Source: Cryobacterium sp. Y50 (GTDB lineage: Bacteria; Actinomycetota; Actinomycetes; Actinomycetales; Microbacteriaceae). Taken from it: a stretch of DNA of 64,000 nucleotides. Under the pieces are notes generated by a model. That model saw only the letters and a program-made list of their open reading frames with translations. It was not told the DNA's origin and did not search any database. Positions 40,062-48,785 of this stretch are shown here, one piece after another; position 1 is the stretch's first letter, and each line of letters opens with the position of its first letter. The stretch lies in assembly GCF_002929805.1 (NCBI RefSeq), contig NZ_PJJM01000104.1:170330-234329 (forward strand), given 5' to 3'. The position numbers and the translations under genes are program-made.

Positions 40062-42706
40062 GCCCCGTCACCGCCCGAGTGCACGCCCGCCGCACCTGGT
40101 ACCTGCAGACCAACGCCGTGGTCGTCGGCTGGCTTGCCGTGCTCGCGGTCGTCGTTCTGGTGCATCAGGGTATTCCGGGCGCCGACTGGCTTATGGTGCA
40201 TCTGCTGCTGCTCGGCGCCGTCAGCACCGCGATCCTCATCTGGAGCCAGCATTTCGCCGACACTCTGGTTCGGCGGCCGGCCCTCAGCGGGCGCCGGTCG
40301 CTGATCATTCGCCTGACCGGGCACACGCTCGGGGCGATTCTCGTGCTGGTCGGCATGACCGTCAACCTGTTCCCTGTGGTGCTCGTCGGTGGCTTAATTG
40401 TCGGCGCGGTCGCGGTGCTGCACGCGGTTTTCCTCGGCGGCCAGCTGTACCGGGCGAAACCCACCCGCTTCGGCTCGCTCGTGCGCTACTACGTGGCAGC
40501 CGCCGTGAGCCTCGCCGTGGGAGTAGGCCTCGGCATCTGGATGGCGAACCCGGGGACCGGCGGCGATCTGCACTCCCGCCTCTACCTGGCGCATATCATT
40601 CTCAATCTACTTGGTTGGGTCGGCCTGACCGCGGTCGGCACCCTGCTGCTGCTCTGGCCCACCGTGCTGCGCACCCGCCTCGGCGATGGAACGGATGCGG
40701 CCGCCCGCACCGCCCTACCCTTGCTCGCGGCCGGCGTGGTCGTCGCCGCCGGTGCCAGCCTGGCTGGTCTTCCGCTCGGCGCTGCCGCGGGCAGCCTGCT
40801 CTACCTGATCGGCCTCGTGCCCGTCGTACGCGAGGCCGTGCGGCAGGCCCAACAGGCGCCGCCGACCACGTTCGCCGGCTGGAGCCTGGCCGCATCGATC
40901 GCCTGGCTCACGTTCAGTGTCGGGGTGCTCGGCTGGCTGGTGGCGACCGCTCCTACTCTGACTGACGCCGTTGCCCGCCTGGGCTGGCTGCTGATTCCGC
41001 TGCTGGCCGGCTTCGCGGTGCAATTGCTGCTCGGCGCCCTGAGCTATCTGGTACCGATGGTGTCCGGCGGCGGACCGCAGGCAGGCAAGGCCGCCGCCGC
41101 CGAACTCGACCGGGCGCCGCTGTTTCGTCTGCTTGTCGTCAACGGTGGCATCTTGCTGTACCTGCTGCCGGTGCCGAGCCTAGTCAAGGTCGTGCTGTCC
41201 CTGCTGGTCTTCGGGGTGCTGCTGAGCTTTCTGGTGCTGCTGGTGCGCGCAGTCATGGCGGGCGGACGTCTCCGCTCTCGGACCGGGTCTGCCCCGGTTG
41301 CCCGGCTCGCCACGAAGCCAGCCGGCCCGCGCCACACACGCAGCGGAATGGCCGCTGCCGCGGTTGGAGTGCTCGTGCTGGCCGTCACCGCGGGCGTCGC
41401 TCTTGACCCGGTTACGGCCGGGGTCGGGGCAGCATCGGTCACCGCTTCGGACACCGCGACCGCCTCGGGCGAGATCACTCAGGCCACCGTGACCATGCTC
41501 GACATGAGATTCTCGCCCTCCAGCCTGACCGTACCCGCCGGCAACCGGCTTGAACTGACCATCACCAACGACGACACGGCCGTGCACGACCTCACTCTGG
41601 CGACCGGCATCACGTCGGGCCGGGTCACCCCGGGGGAGACGGTCGTCATCGACGCCGGCATCCTGGCCGCCAGCAGCGAAGGCTGGTGTTCCATCGCCGG
41701 CCACCGCCAGATGGGCATGGTGCTGCAGATCGATGTCAACGGCGAGGCGAATACCGAGTCGACGGATGCCGCGGCCGACCACGTAGACCACGCTGGATCC
41801 GGTCTAACCGACTCCTCCGCCGCCGACGATCTCGGCGCCCAAACCGAGCCTTCGATCGGATTTGAGGCGCGCGACGCCGCACTGCCGCCCGCATCGACTG
41901 ACACCCACCACGAGTACACCTTTCGGGTCGGCGACACCGAGCTGGAGGTCGCCCCCGGCGTGACCCAGACCCTGTGGCCGTTCAACGGCACCGCGCCCGG
42001 CCCTACCCTGCGTGGAAAGGTCGGCGACACCTTCACGATCACCCTGATCAACGAGGCTACGACCGGTCATTCCCTCGACTTCCACGCCGGCGCGCTCGCT
42101 CCCGACGGCCCGATGCGCACCATCGAGCCGGGCGAAACCCTCGAGTACTCCTTCACCGCGACGCGGTCAGGTATCTGGCTCTACCACTGCTCCACCATGC
42201 CGATGTCGCTGCACATCGCCAGCGGCATGTTCGGGGCGGTCGTCATCGACCCCGCCGGACTCGACCCGGTTGACCGGGAATACCTACTCGTGCAGTCCGA
42301 ATTTTACCTGGGGCCGCAGGGGGGCACCGCCGACTCCGACAAGATCGCCGCGGCTACCCCCGACCTCGTCGTGTTCAACGGCTACGCCAACCAGTATCAA
42401 GAGCAGCCGCTCACCGCGAAGGTGGGGGAGCGCATCCGTTTCTGGGTGGTTGACGCAGGACCGAACCTGATGAGCTCCTTTCACATCGTGGGCGGACAGT
42501 TCGACACGGTCTACGCTGAGGGCGACTACCGGCTGCGTGCCGGCGGTAGCACCGGTACCGGCGGCAGCCAGTCGTTGGCTCTCGCGCCGGCGCAGGGTGG
42601 GTTTGTCGAGCTGGTTTTTCCAGAAGCCGGCACCTATTCCTTCGTGACGCACGTTATGACCGATGCTGAACGCGGCGCGGCCGGGCATATCCGGGTTGTT
42701 CCGTAG
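40058..42706 (+). CDS. nirK: Copper nitrite reductase (NirK) fused to a polytopic membrane domain and an extra cupredoxin
   Basis: 882 residues. Residues about 10-430 hold some 12-13 hydrophobic helices (VHLLLLGAVSTAILIWSQHF and others). Residues about 470-560 are a single cupredoxin with a C-x3-H-x2-M type 1 copper pattern in WCSIAGHRQMGM. Residues about 618-882 are a two-domain NirK: HSLDFHAG (type 1 His, catalytic Asp, type 2 His), YHCSTMPMSLHIASGM (type 2 His, type 1 Cys, His, Met), SSFHIVGG (catalytic-pocket His) and THVMTDAERGAAGH (type 2 His). All expected copper ligands are present, so nitrite reduction to NO is likely. The N-terminal part could route electrons from the quinone pool (inference). 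Confidence 0.88.
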   Translation: MSPVTARVHARRTWYLQTNAVVVGWLAVLAVVVLVHQGIPGADWLMVHLLLLGAVSTAILIWSQHFADTLVRRPALSGRRSLIIRLTGHTLGAILVLVGMTVNLFPVVLVGGLIVGAVAVLHAVFLGGQLYRAKPTRFGSLVRYYVAAAVSLAVGVGLGIWMANPGTGGDLHSRLYLAHIILNLLGWVGLTAVGTLLLLWPTVLRTRLGDGTDAAARTALPLLAAGVVVAAGASLAGLPLGAAAGSLLYLIGLVPVVREAVRQAQQAPPTTFAGWSLAASIAWLTFSVGVLGWLVATAPTLTDAVARLGWLLIPLLAGFAVQLLLGALSYLVPMVSGGGPQAGKAAAAELDRAPLFRLLVVNGGILLYLLPVPSLVKVVLSLLVFGVLLSFLVLLVRAVMAGGRLRSRTGSAPVARLATKPAGPRHTRSGMAAAAVGVLVLAVTAGVALDPVTAGVGAASVTASDTATASGEITQATVTMLDMRFSPSSLTVPAGNRLELTITNDDTAVHDLTLATGITSGRVTPGETVVIDAGILAASSEGWCSIAGHRQMGMVLQIDVNGEANTESTDAAADHVDHAGSGLTDSSAADDLGAQTEPSIGFEARDAALPPASTDTHHEYTFRVGDTELEVAPGVTQTLWPFNGTAPGPTLRGKVGDTFTITLINEATTGHSLDFHAGALAPDGPMRTIEPGETLEYSFTATRSGIWLYHCSTMPMSLHIASGMFGAVVIDPAGLDPVDREYLLVQSEFYLGPQGGTADSDKIAAATPDLVVFNGYANQYQEQPLTAKVGERIRFWVVDAGPNLMSSFHIVGGQFDTVYAEGDYRLRAGGSTGTGGSQSLALAPAQGGFVELVFPEAGTYSFVTHVMTDAERGAAGHIRVVP

Positions 42707-42734
42707 GGCCTACTGTTGGAAGCTGAATCTCGAG

Positions 42735-42764
42735 TTGCCCCTGATCTCCCGGGGTAGCTAGTAT
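42735..42764 (+). promoter_or_regulatory. rpsA promoter
   Basis: TTGCCC (42735-42740), an 18-base spacer and TAGTAT (42759-42764). Start would be near 42771, giving a leader of about 130 bases before rpsA. Confidence 0.6.
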
Positions 42765-42769
42765 GGAGT

Positions 42770-42783
42770 GTCACAATTGTGAC
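42770..42783. promoter_or_regulatory. Perfect 14-bp palindrome at the rpsA transcription start
   Basis: GTCACAATTGTGAC is fully self-complementary and starts six bases after the -10 box, overlapping the expected +1. It could be an operator or a 5'-end hairpin of the rpsA mRNA. Confidence 0.55.
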
Positions 42784-42900
42784 GCCTATCCGCTGCCACG
42801 CGCGGAACGTTCTACGGTCTTTCTATACCGCGGAGCATCCAAAACATCTGAAGTATTTTCGCGTGTGGCCCGATTATGTCCATCCTGGAGCAACTACTAT

Positions 42901-44355
42901 ATGACAATCGCAACGACCGAACGGGCACCCAAGCAGGTCGCCATCAACGATATTGGATCTGCTGAAGACTTTCTTGCCGCGGTCGAAAAGACTCTGAAAT
43001 TCTTCAACGACGGAGACCTCATCGAGGGCACCGTAGTGAAGATCGACCGCGACGAGGTTCTCCTCGACGTTGGGTATAAAACTGAGGGTGTCATTCCCTC
43101 TCGCGAACTTTCCATCAAGCACGACGTTGACCCCTCTGAGGTTGTCAAGGTCGGCGACCTGGTCGAGGCCCTCGTTCTTCAGAAAGAAGACAAAGAAGGC
43201 CGCCTCATCCTCTCCAAGAAGCGCGCTCAGTACGAGCGTGCATGGGGCGACGTTGAGAAGATCAAGGAGTCCGACGGTGTTGTCACCGGTTCGGTCATTG
43301 AGGTCGTCAAGGGTGGACTCATCGTCGACATCGGCCTGCGCGGCTTCCTGCCGGCATCGCTCATCGAACTTCGTCGCGTTCGCGACCTGACCCCGTACCT
43401 GGGCCAGGAAATCGAAGCGAAGATCCTCGAACTCGACAAGAACCGCAACAACGTTGTGCTGTCGCGCCGCGCCCTGCTCGAGCAGACACAGAGCGAAAGC
43501 CGCACCACGTTCCTCAATAACCTCCAAAAGGGACAGGTCCGCAAGGGCGTCGTCTCCTCGATCGTCAACTTCGGTGCGTTCGTCGACCTTGGCGGCGTCG
43601 ATGGTCTGGTTCACGTTTCCGAGCTCAGCTGGAAGCACATTGAGCACGCCAGCGAGGTCGTTGAAGTTGGCCAGGAAGTCACCGTCGAGATCCTCGAAGT
43701 TGACCTCGATCGCGAGCGTGTCTCTCTGTCGCTCAAAGCAACGCAGGAAGACCCGTGGCAGGTATTCGCCCGCACCCACGCCATCGGCCAGGTTGCACCG
43801 GGTAAGGTCACCAAGCTCGTTCCGTTCGGCGCGTTCGTTCGCGTTGCTGAGGGCATCGAGGGTCTCGTGCACATCAGCGAGCTGTCCGGCAAGCACGTTG
43901 AGCTCGCCGAGCAGGTTGTCTCGGTCGGCGACGAGGTGTTCGTCAAGGTCATCGACATCGACCTCGAGCGTCGCCGCATTTCGTTGAGCCTCAAGCAGGC
44001 TAACGATGGCGTTGACCCCGACGGTACCGAGTTTGACCCAGCGCTCTACGGAATGCTCACCGAGTACGACGACAAGGGTCAGTACAAGTACCCCGAGGGC
44101 TTCGACTCCGAGACCAACGAGTGGCGCGAAGGCTTTGACGAGCAGCGCGAAAAGTGGGAGCAGGACTACGCTGCAGCCCAGGCACGTTGGGAAGCCCACA
44201 AGAAGCAGGTTTCGACCGCGAACGACGAGATCGCTGCCCCCAGCGACGTCGCACCGGCTGGCTCTTCCTTCTCGAGCGAGTCGGCTGGCGCCGGCACGCT
44301 CGCCGACGACGAAGCACTCGCGGCTCTCCGCGAGAAGCTCTCCGGCGGCAACTAG
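42901..44355 (+). CDS. rpsA: 30S ribosomal protein S1
   Basis: 484 residues from ATG 42901; the open frame extends upstream to 42763 but that part covers the promoter and leader and lacks S1 character. Four S1/OB repeats: DLIEGTVVKIDRDEVLLDVG, GVVTGSVIEVVKGGLIVDIG, GQVRKGVVSSIVNFGAFVDLG and GQVAPGKVTKLVPFGAFVRVA, each about 70 residues. The C-terminal tail is acidic and Ser/Ala-rich, as in Actinobacteria. It helps mRNA binding and initiation; its weight is lower for leaderless mRNAs, which abound here. Confidence 0.97.
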   Translation: MTIATTERAPKQVAINDIGSAEDFLAAVEKTLKFFNDGDLIEGTVVKIDRDEVLLDVGYKTEGVIPSRELSIKHDVDPSEVVKVGDLVEALVLQKEDKEGRLILSKKRAQYERAWGDVEKIKESDGVVTGSVIEVVKGGLIVDIGLRGFLPASLIELRRVRDLTPYLGQEIEAKILELDKNRNNVVLSRRALLEQTQSESRTTFLNNLQKGQVRKGVVSSIVNFGAFVDLGGVDGLVHVSELSWKHIEHASEVVEVGQEVTVEILEVDLDRERVSLSLKATQEDPWQVFARTHAIGQVAPGKVTKLVPFGAFVRVAEGIEGLVHISELSGKHVELAEQVVSVGDEVFVKVIDIDLERRRISLSLKQANDGVDPDGTEFDPALYGMLTEYDDKGQYKYPEGFDSETNEWREGFDEQREKWEQDYAAAQARWEAHKKQVSTANDEIAAPSDVAPAGSSFSSESAGAGTLADDEALAALREKLSGGN

Positions 44356-44404
44356 CACCATAGCTTTACCACTGCGCTGTTTCACCGCTACAGTGTGACT
44401 GCGC

Positions 44405-44444
44405 AAGGCGGGCCGCATCCTTCGGGATGCGGCCCGCCTTGTTT
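44405..44444 (+). terminator. Strong rpsA terminator with a cUUCGg tetraloop
   Basis: AAGGCGGGCCGCATCC (44405-44420) pairs exactly with 44425-44440 around a TTCG loop closed by C-G, the very stable tetraloop, then GTTTT. Confidence 0.92.
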
Positions 44445-44552
44445 TAACCGGGGCGACGAAAGCGGATGCCGACGGACCGCGCACTTGGTGGTATCCGCCA
44501 TCGCTACGCAATCGTCATGAGTCGCGTCGTCGTTCGTGGTATACCTGATAGT

Positions 44553-44566
44553 GAGGAAATTTCCTC
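44553..44566. promoter_or_regulatory. Perfect 14-bp palindrome upstream of the dual-receiver gene
   Basis: GAGGAAATTTCCTC is fully self-complementary, 123 bases before the ATG at 44689 and in an AT-rich patch that probably carries the promoter. A likely operator. Confidence 0.5.
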
Positions 44567-44688
44567 TATTTTGTCGCGTCTCGGTATTCACAAAATTGCC
44601 CAGCGGATGCGGCTACCGCCATTTGCAATCGGCTTCTGGCCGGCAGAACACAGTGCACAACGGTTTCACAGCCCCATCGGAGAGTTTC

Positions 44689-45816
44689 ATGAATAGATTT
44701 TGTCCCGTTGATTCCTCCGGCGACCGGGTCGAGAACAATTCTGAATGGCGGGGCTCGACGGACGACGAGGGTACACCTTTCGACGGAGCTCAGTCATGGT
44801 CAGTCAATGGCCTGCCGCGCCATGCTGCCCGAACGACCGCCAACGCCAACGCCGAACCGCTTGCCACTACGGCGCCAGCCCCCAGCCCCAGCGTCGTCGT
44901 CGAAGCATCTTCCAGCTCCGGACCGCAGCGACCTGTGAAACCCGAGGATGAAAATTGCGCTGCACTCGGGGAAGGTTCCGTGCAGGAAGTGATCGCCATG
45001 GGTGGTCACGATTCCAAATGCATCTTCGCGGGTCTCAGCGACGCTGTCGCCGCTATAGCTGAGCCGGGGGGAACATCCACTGCCCTCGTCGTCGAAGACG
45101 ACCACATGTCGGCGAAGCTCGTCCGACTTTTCCTCGAAGCCGAGGGCTTCGCGGTGGTTGTAGCTTCCACGGGAGAGGAGGCACTCGATCTTGCCCGCCA
45201 AGTCCCGCTCAGCCTCATCACCCTCGACGTGAAATTGCCGGGGATAGACGGGTGGAACTTTCTGCTTCAGCTGCATGAATCGCCAAAATTCGCGTCAATC
45301 CCGGTCGTGGTCATCGCCGGCGATGTGGACATGAGTGTGGCGTTGAGTCGTGGCGCAGCGGCCGTGCTGGAAAAACCGCTCCAGCGAGCGGAACTGCAGA
45401 ATTCCCTTTCCCTGCTGGGGTTGCGCCCCAACCGTTCCCATCCCCGCTGTATCCTCGTCGTTGACGAAGACCGGGAAACCTTCGAGCAGGTGACCTCGTA
45501 TTTGGAGAAACCCACCTACTGCGTCAAATCCGCCGAGACCGGCGACGCGGCGATCACCGACGCCCTCGCGCTGGCTCCTGATCTGATCCTGATCAATCTG
45601 ATGATGGAAGAACTGGGAGGCTTCAAGATCGTGCAAGCGCTGCAGGAGCATGCGGCGACGCAGCATATCCCGGTTCTGGTCACGTCTTCGGAACAGCTCA
45701 CCGACCAGGAACAAGACACCCTCGACAGCGATCCAGGACAACCCATCGTCGTTATGAACAGGCCCGACCTCAACCGTGAGGCGTTGCTCGCCGAGATCAA
45801 GCGCGCCCTCGAATAG
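44689..45816 (+). CDS. Orphan protein with two receiver domains, the second degenerate
   Basis: 375 residues from ATG 44689 with GGAGAG upstream. The first about 130 residues are Ala/Pro/Ser-rich and look disordered. REC1 (about 132-245) is canonical: ALVVEDD acidic pair, phospho-acceptor in TLDVKLPGIDG and the conserved Lys in LEKPL. REC2 (about 255-375) keeps ILVVDED but has Asn in place of the phospho-Asp (LILINLMME) and no clear Lys. No output domain follows, and no kinase gene is near. It interrupts the usual rpsA-coaE neighbourhood. A phosphorelay or scaffold role is inferred. Confidence 0.85.
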   Translation: MNRFCPVDSSGDRVENNSEWRGSTDDEGTPFDGAQSWSVNGLPRHAARTTANANAEPLATTAPAPSPSVVVEASSSSGPQRPVKPEDENCAALGEGSVQEVIAMGGHDSKCIFAGLSDAVAAIAEPGGTSTALVVEDDHMSAKLVRLFLEAEGFAVVVASTGEEALDLARQVPLSLITLDVKLPGIDGWNFLLQLHESPKFASIPVVVIAGDVDMSVALSRGAAAVLEKPLQRAELQNSLSLLGLRPNRSHPRCILVVDEDRETFEQVTSYLEKPTYCVKSAETGDAAITDALALAPDLILINLMMEELGGFKIVQALQEHAATQHIPVLVTSSEQLTDQEQDTLDSDPGQPIVVMNRPDLNREALLAEIKRALE

Positions 45817-45902
45817 GAAGATCTCAACCACCGGCGCGGGGCCCCGCGAAAAGTCGACGCATCCGCGTGGCGGATGCGCGCGGTGCAACCCCACGCAGCA
45901 GA

Positions 45903-45908
45903 TAGTCT
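45903..45908 (+). promoter_or_regulatory. -10 box for leaderless coaE transcript
   Basis: TAGTCT, six bases before the coaE ATG; no ribosome site. A GCATCCG-N5-CGGATGC inverted pair lies just upstream (45859-45877). Confidence 0.5.
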
Positions 45909-45914
45909 GACGGA

Positions 45915-46580
45915 ATGTATCTGATTGGGCTGACCGGCGGAATCGCCTCGGGTAAGAGCACAGTTGCGACGCGACTGGTCGAACACGGCGCGGTGGGCGT
46001 CGATGCTGACCAGTTGGCCCGCGAGGTCGTCGAGCCCGGCACTCCCGGGCTCGCAGCAGTCTCGGCGGAGTTCGGTAGCACTGTGCTGCTGCCGGACGGC
46101 AGCCTAGACCGGCCTGCGCTCGGTGCCATCATCTTCGCCGACCCGATGAGACGTAAACGACTCAACGCGATCATCCACCCACAGGTGCGCCAGCTCACCC
46201 GCGACCGGATCGCGGCCGCGGCCGCTGCCGATCCGCACGCCATCGTGGTCTATGACGTTCCGCTGCTCGCCGAAGCGCAGGCCGGCGGCCTGGTCACCTT
46301 CGATCTGGTCGTGGTCGTGCACGCCGACGCGGCGACCCGGATTCAACGCATGATCGCCCTCCGCGGACTGACAGAGGCGCAGGCCACCCAGCGGATCGGC
46401 GCGCAGGCGACCGATGAGGAACGACTTGCCGTCGCCGACGTCGTGATCGACAACACCGGCACGCTCGATGCTACGCGGGCGCAGGTCGATGTGCTCTGGG
46501 AGCGAGTGCTCGCCGCTGAAACCCGCGAGACCACGACGACCGATGGCATCCGCTCGCCGATTTCGGCTCCGCAGAACTGA
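45915..46580 (+). CDS. coaE: Dephospho-CoA kinase
   Basis: 221 residues. P-loop GLTGGIASGKST at the N-terminus, DADQLAREVVEPG, the LID arginine region and VVIDNTG near the C-terminus. Last step of coenzyme A synthesis. Length and N-terminus support the ATG at 45915. Confidence 0.96.
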   Translation: MYLIGLTGGIASGKSTVATRLVEHGAVGVDADQLAREVVEPGTPGLAAVSAEFGSTVLLPDGSLDRPALGAIIFADPMRRKRLNAIIHPQVRQLTRDRIAAAAAADPHAIVVYDVPLLAEAQAGGLVTFDLVVVVHADAATRIQRMIALRGLTEAQATQRIGAQATDEERLAVADVVIDNTGTLDATRAQVDVLWERVLAAETRETTTTDGIRSPISAPQN

Positions 46581-46597
46581 CTGTCAGACCGCCTTTG

Positions 46598-46603
46598 TAG
46601 AAT
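46598..46603 (+). promoter_or_regulatory. -10 box before uvrB
   Basis: TAGAAT, then GGAGGC, then the ATG. The six-base spacing fits a leaderless start, although GGAGG in between could act as a ribosome site for a longer transcript. Confidence 0.45.
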
Positions 46604-46609
46604 GGAGGC

Positions 46610-48673
46610 ATGGAACCAACGCGCTCTGTGAACCCGTTTGAAGTGGTCAGTGAGTACACGCCGAGTGGCGATCAGCCGTCCGCGATCGCCGATCTGACCG
46701 CCCGCATCAATGCCGGCGAGACCGACATCGTGCTGCTCGGTGCGACGGGAACCGGTAAGTCAGCGACGACCGCCTGGCTGATCGAGCAGGTGCAACGTCC
46801 GACGCTCGTTCTGGCCCACAACAAGACGCTCGCTGCCCAGCTGGTTAACGAATTCCGCGACCTCATGCCCAACAATGCGGTCGAATACTTCGTTTCCTAC
46901 TATGACTACTACCAGCCAGAGGCTTACGTTCCGCAGACCGACACTTTCATTGAGAAGGACTCTTCGATTAACGAAGAGGTCGAGCGACTGCGGCACTCCA
47001 CAACGAACTCGCTACTGAGCCGCCGCGACGTCATCGTGGTGTCGACCGTGTCCTGTATTTACGGTCTGGGCACGCCACAGGGCTATCTCGACGCCATGAT
47101 CGCGCTACAGATCGGCCAAAAAGTCAGCCGCGACTGGTTGGTTCGCAAATTTGTCGCCATGCAGTACAAGCGCAACGATGTCGACTTCTCCCGAGGTAAT
47201 TTTCGGGTGCGCGGCGACACCATCGAAATCATTCCCATGTACGAAGAGCTCGCCATTCGCATCGAAATGTTCGGCGACGAGATTGAAGGTCTGTACAGCC
47301 TGCATCCGCTCACCGGCGATATCGTCAAGAAGCTCGATTCGGTATCGGTCTTTCCAGGCTCGCACTACGTCGCAAGCGACGACGTCATGCGCCGGGCAAT
47401 CGGCACCATCGAAATCGAACTGGCCGACCGGCTCGAAGTGCTCGAACGCGAGGGCAAACTGCTCGAAGCCCAACGGCTGCGCATGCGCACCACCTTCGAC
47501 CTCGAAATGATGGAGCAGATCGGCTTCTGCTCGGGTATCGAGAACTACTCCCGGCACATCGATGCGCGCGAACCGGGGGAGGCTCCGCACTGCCTGCTCG
47601 ACTATTTTCCCGATGACTTTCTCATGGTCATCGACGAGTCGCACGTGACCGTTCCTCAGATCGGTGCCATGTATGAGGGGGATTCCTCGCGCAAGCGCAC
47701 CCTCGTCGACCACGGCTTTCGACTGCCGAGCGCGCTCGATAACCGACCGCTCAAGTTCGACGAGTTCAAGAATCGGGTCGGCCAGACCGTGTACCTCTCG
47801 GCCACGCCGGGTAAATACGAGATGGGCATCGCAGATGGCATCGTCGAACAAATCATTCGCCCGACTGGCCTGATCGACCCGCAGATCATCGTCAAGCCGA
47901 GCAAGGGGCAGATCGACGACCTGCTCGAAGAAATCAAGAAGCGTAGCGAACGCAACGAACGCGTGCTGGTCACGACGCTTACCAAGAAGATGGCCGAGAA
48001 CCTCACCGACTTTCTCACCGAGGCCGGGGTGCGCGTGCGCTACCTGCACTCCGACGTCGACACCCTGCGCCGGGTCGAGCTGCTGACCGAACTGCGCGCG
48101 GGCATCTACGACGTGCTCGTCGGCATCAACCTGCTGCGTGAGGGCCTCGACCTGCCCGAGGTATCCCTCGTCGCCATCCTCGACGCCGACAAGGAAGGCT
48201 TCCTGCGCTCGGCCACCTCACTCATCCAGACCATCGGGCGCGCCGCCCGCAACGTGTCCGGTGAGGTACACATGTACGCCGACCGGCTCACCGCCTCGAT
48301 GGAGAAGGCGATCGACGAGACCGACCGCCGCCGTGAGAAGCAGGTTGCCTACAATACGCTGCACGGCATCGATCCGACCCCGCTGCGCAAACGGATCGGC
48401 GACATCACCGAGGCCCTCGCCCGCGAAGAGGCCGACACCGCCGAACTGCTCGCGGGCCGCGATGCCCGCCGCAAGAGTTCGACGCCCAACCGCCGGGTCG
48501 GCTTGGCCGCGAACGGCGCCAACGACCTCGAGTCGATTATCGCCGATCTCAACTCGCAGATGCTTGAGGCTGCTGGCGAGCTCAAGTTCGAGCTCGCCGC
48601 CCGCCTCCGCGATGAGCTCTCCGAGCTCAAGCGCGAGCTCCGGCAGATGGAGAAGGCCGGCCACCTGCAGTAA
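46610..48673 (+). CDS. uvrB: Excinuclease ABC subunit B
   Basis: 687 residues. Helicase fold with [13 protein letters not shown], the beta-hairpin [17 protein letters not shown] region, [11 protein letters not shown], and [24 protein letters not shown], ending in a UVR domain ([13 protein letters not shown]). It verifies DNA damage delivered by UvrA and recruits UvrC. No clear LexA box was found upstream. Confidence 0.97.
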   Translation: MEPTRSVNPFEVVSEYTPSGDQPSAIADLTARINAGETDIVLLGATGTGKSATTAWLIEQVQRPTLVLAHNKTLAAQLVNEFRDLMPNNAVEYFVSYYDYYQPEAYVPQTDTFIEKDSSINEEVERLRHSTTNSLLSRRDVIVVSTVSCIYGLGTPQGYLDAMIALQIGQKVSRDWLVRKFVAMQYKRNDVDFSRGNFRVRGDTIEIIPMYEELAIRIEMFGDEIEGLYSLHPLTGDIVKKLDSVSVFPGSHYVASDDVMRRAIGTIEIELADRLEVLEREGKLLEAQRLRMRTTFDLEMMEQIGFCSGIENYSRHIDAREPGEAPHCLLDYFPDDFLMVIDESHVTVPQIGAMYEGDSSRKRTLVDHGFRLPSALDNRPLKFDEFKNRVGQTVYLSATPGKYEMGIADGIVEQIIRPTGLIDPQIIVKPSKGQIDDLLEEIKKRSERNERVLVTTLTKKMAENLTDFLTEAGVRVRYLHSDVDTLRRVELLTELRAGIYDVLVGINLLREGLDLPEVSLVAILDADKEGFLRSATSLIQTIGRAARNVSGEVHMYADRLTASMEKAIDETDRRREKQVAYNTLHGIDPTPLRKRIGDITEALAREEADTAELLAGRDARRKSSTPNRRVGLAANGANDLESIIADLNSQMLEAAGELKFELAARLRDELSELKRELRQMEKAGHLQ

Positions 48674-48688
48674 CCGAGGCCTGTGCGC

Positions 48689-48757
48689 CTCGCGGCACGT
48701 GTTTGAGAAGCTGGCACGGGTTGAATCACATGCCAACTTCTCAACCAGTGCCGCGAG
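48689..48757. repeat. 69-base composite hairpin between convergent uvrB and the permease gene
   Basis: Outer arms CTCGCGGCAC (48689-48698) and GTGCCGCGAG (48748-48757) are perfect complements; inner arms TTGAGAAGCTGGCA (48703-48716) and TGCCAACTTCTCAA (48731-48744) pair with one G-U. It may end both transcripts or be a dispersed palindromic element. Neither role is shown by the window alone. Confidence 0.75.
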
Positions 48758-48785
48758 AGCGGATCCCCGATCCCCGGCCGGTCAA

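Larger units (their letters stand above)
44356..44688. other. Intergenic stretch between rpsA and the dual-receiver gene
   Basis: 333 bases. It starts with the rpsA terminator, then contains two copies of CGGATGC (44463, 44604), a TATACC/GATAGT AT-rich patch, and a perfect palindrome at 44553-44566. No supported gene. Confidence 0.6.

Noticed and set aside
42763..42900. N-terminal extension of ribosomal protein S1
   Set aside because: It covers the TAGTAT promoter box and palindrome, is Cys-rich and unlike any S1 start; ATG 42901 gives the standard N-terminus.
46571..46609. LexA/SOS box before uvrB
   Set aside because: GAACTGACTGTC is only a half match to the actinobacterial GAAC-N4-GTTC consensus; no box was found before uvrA either.
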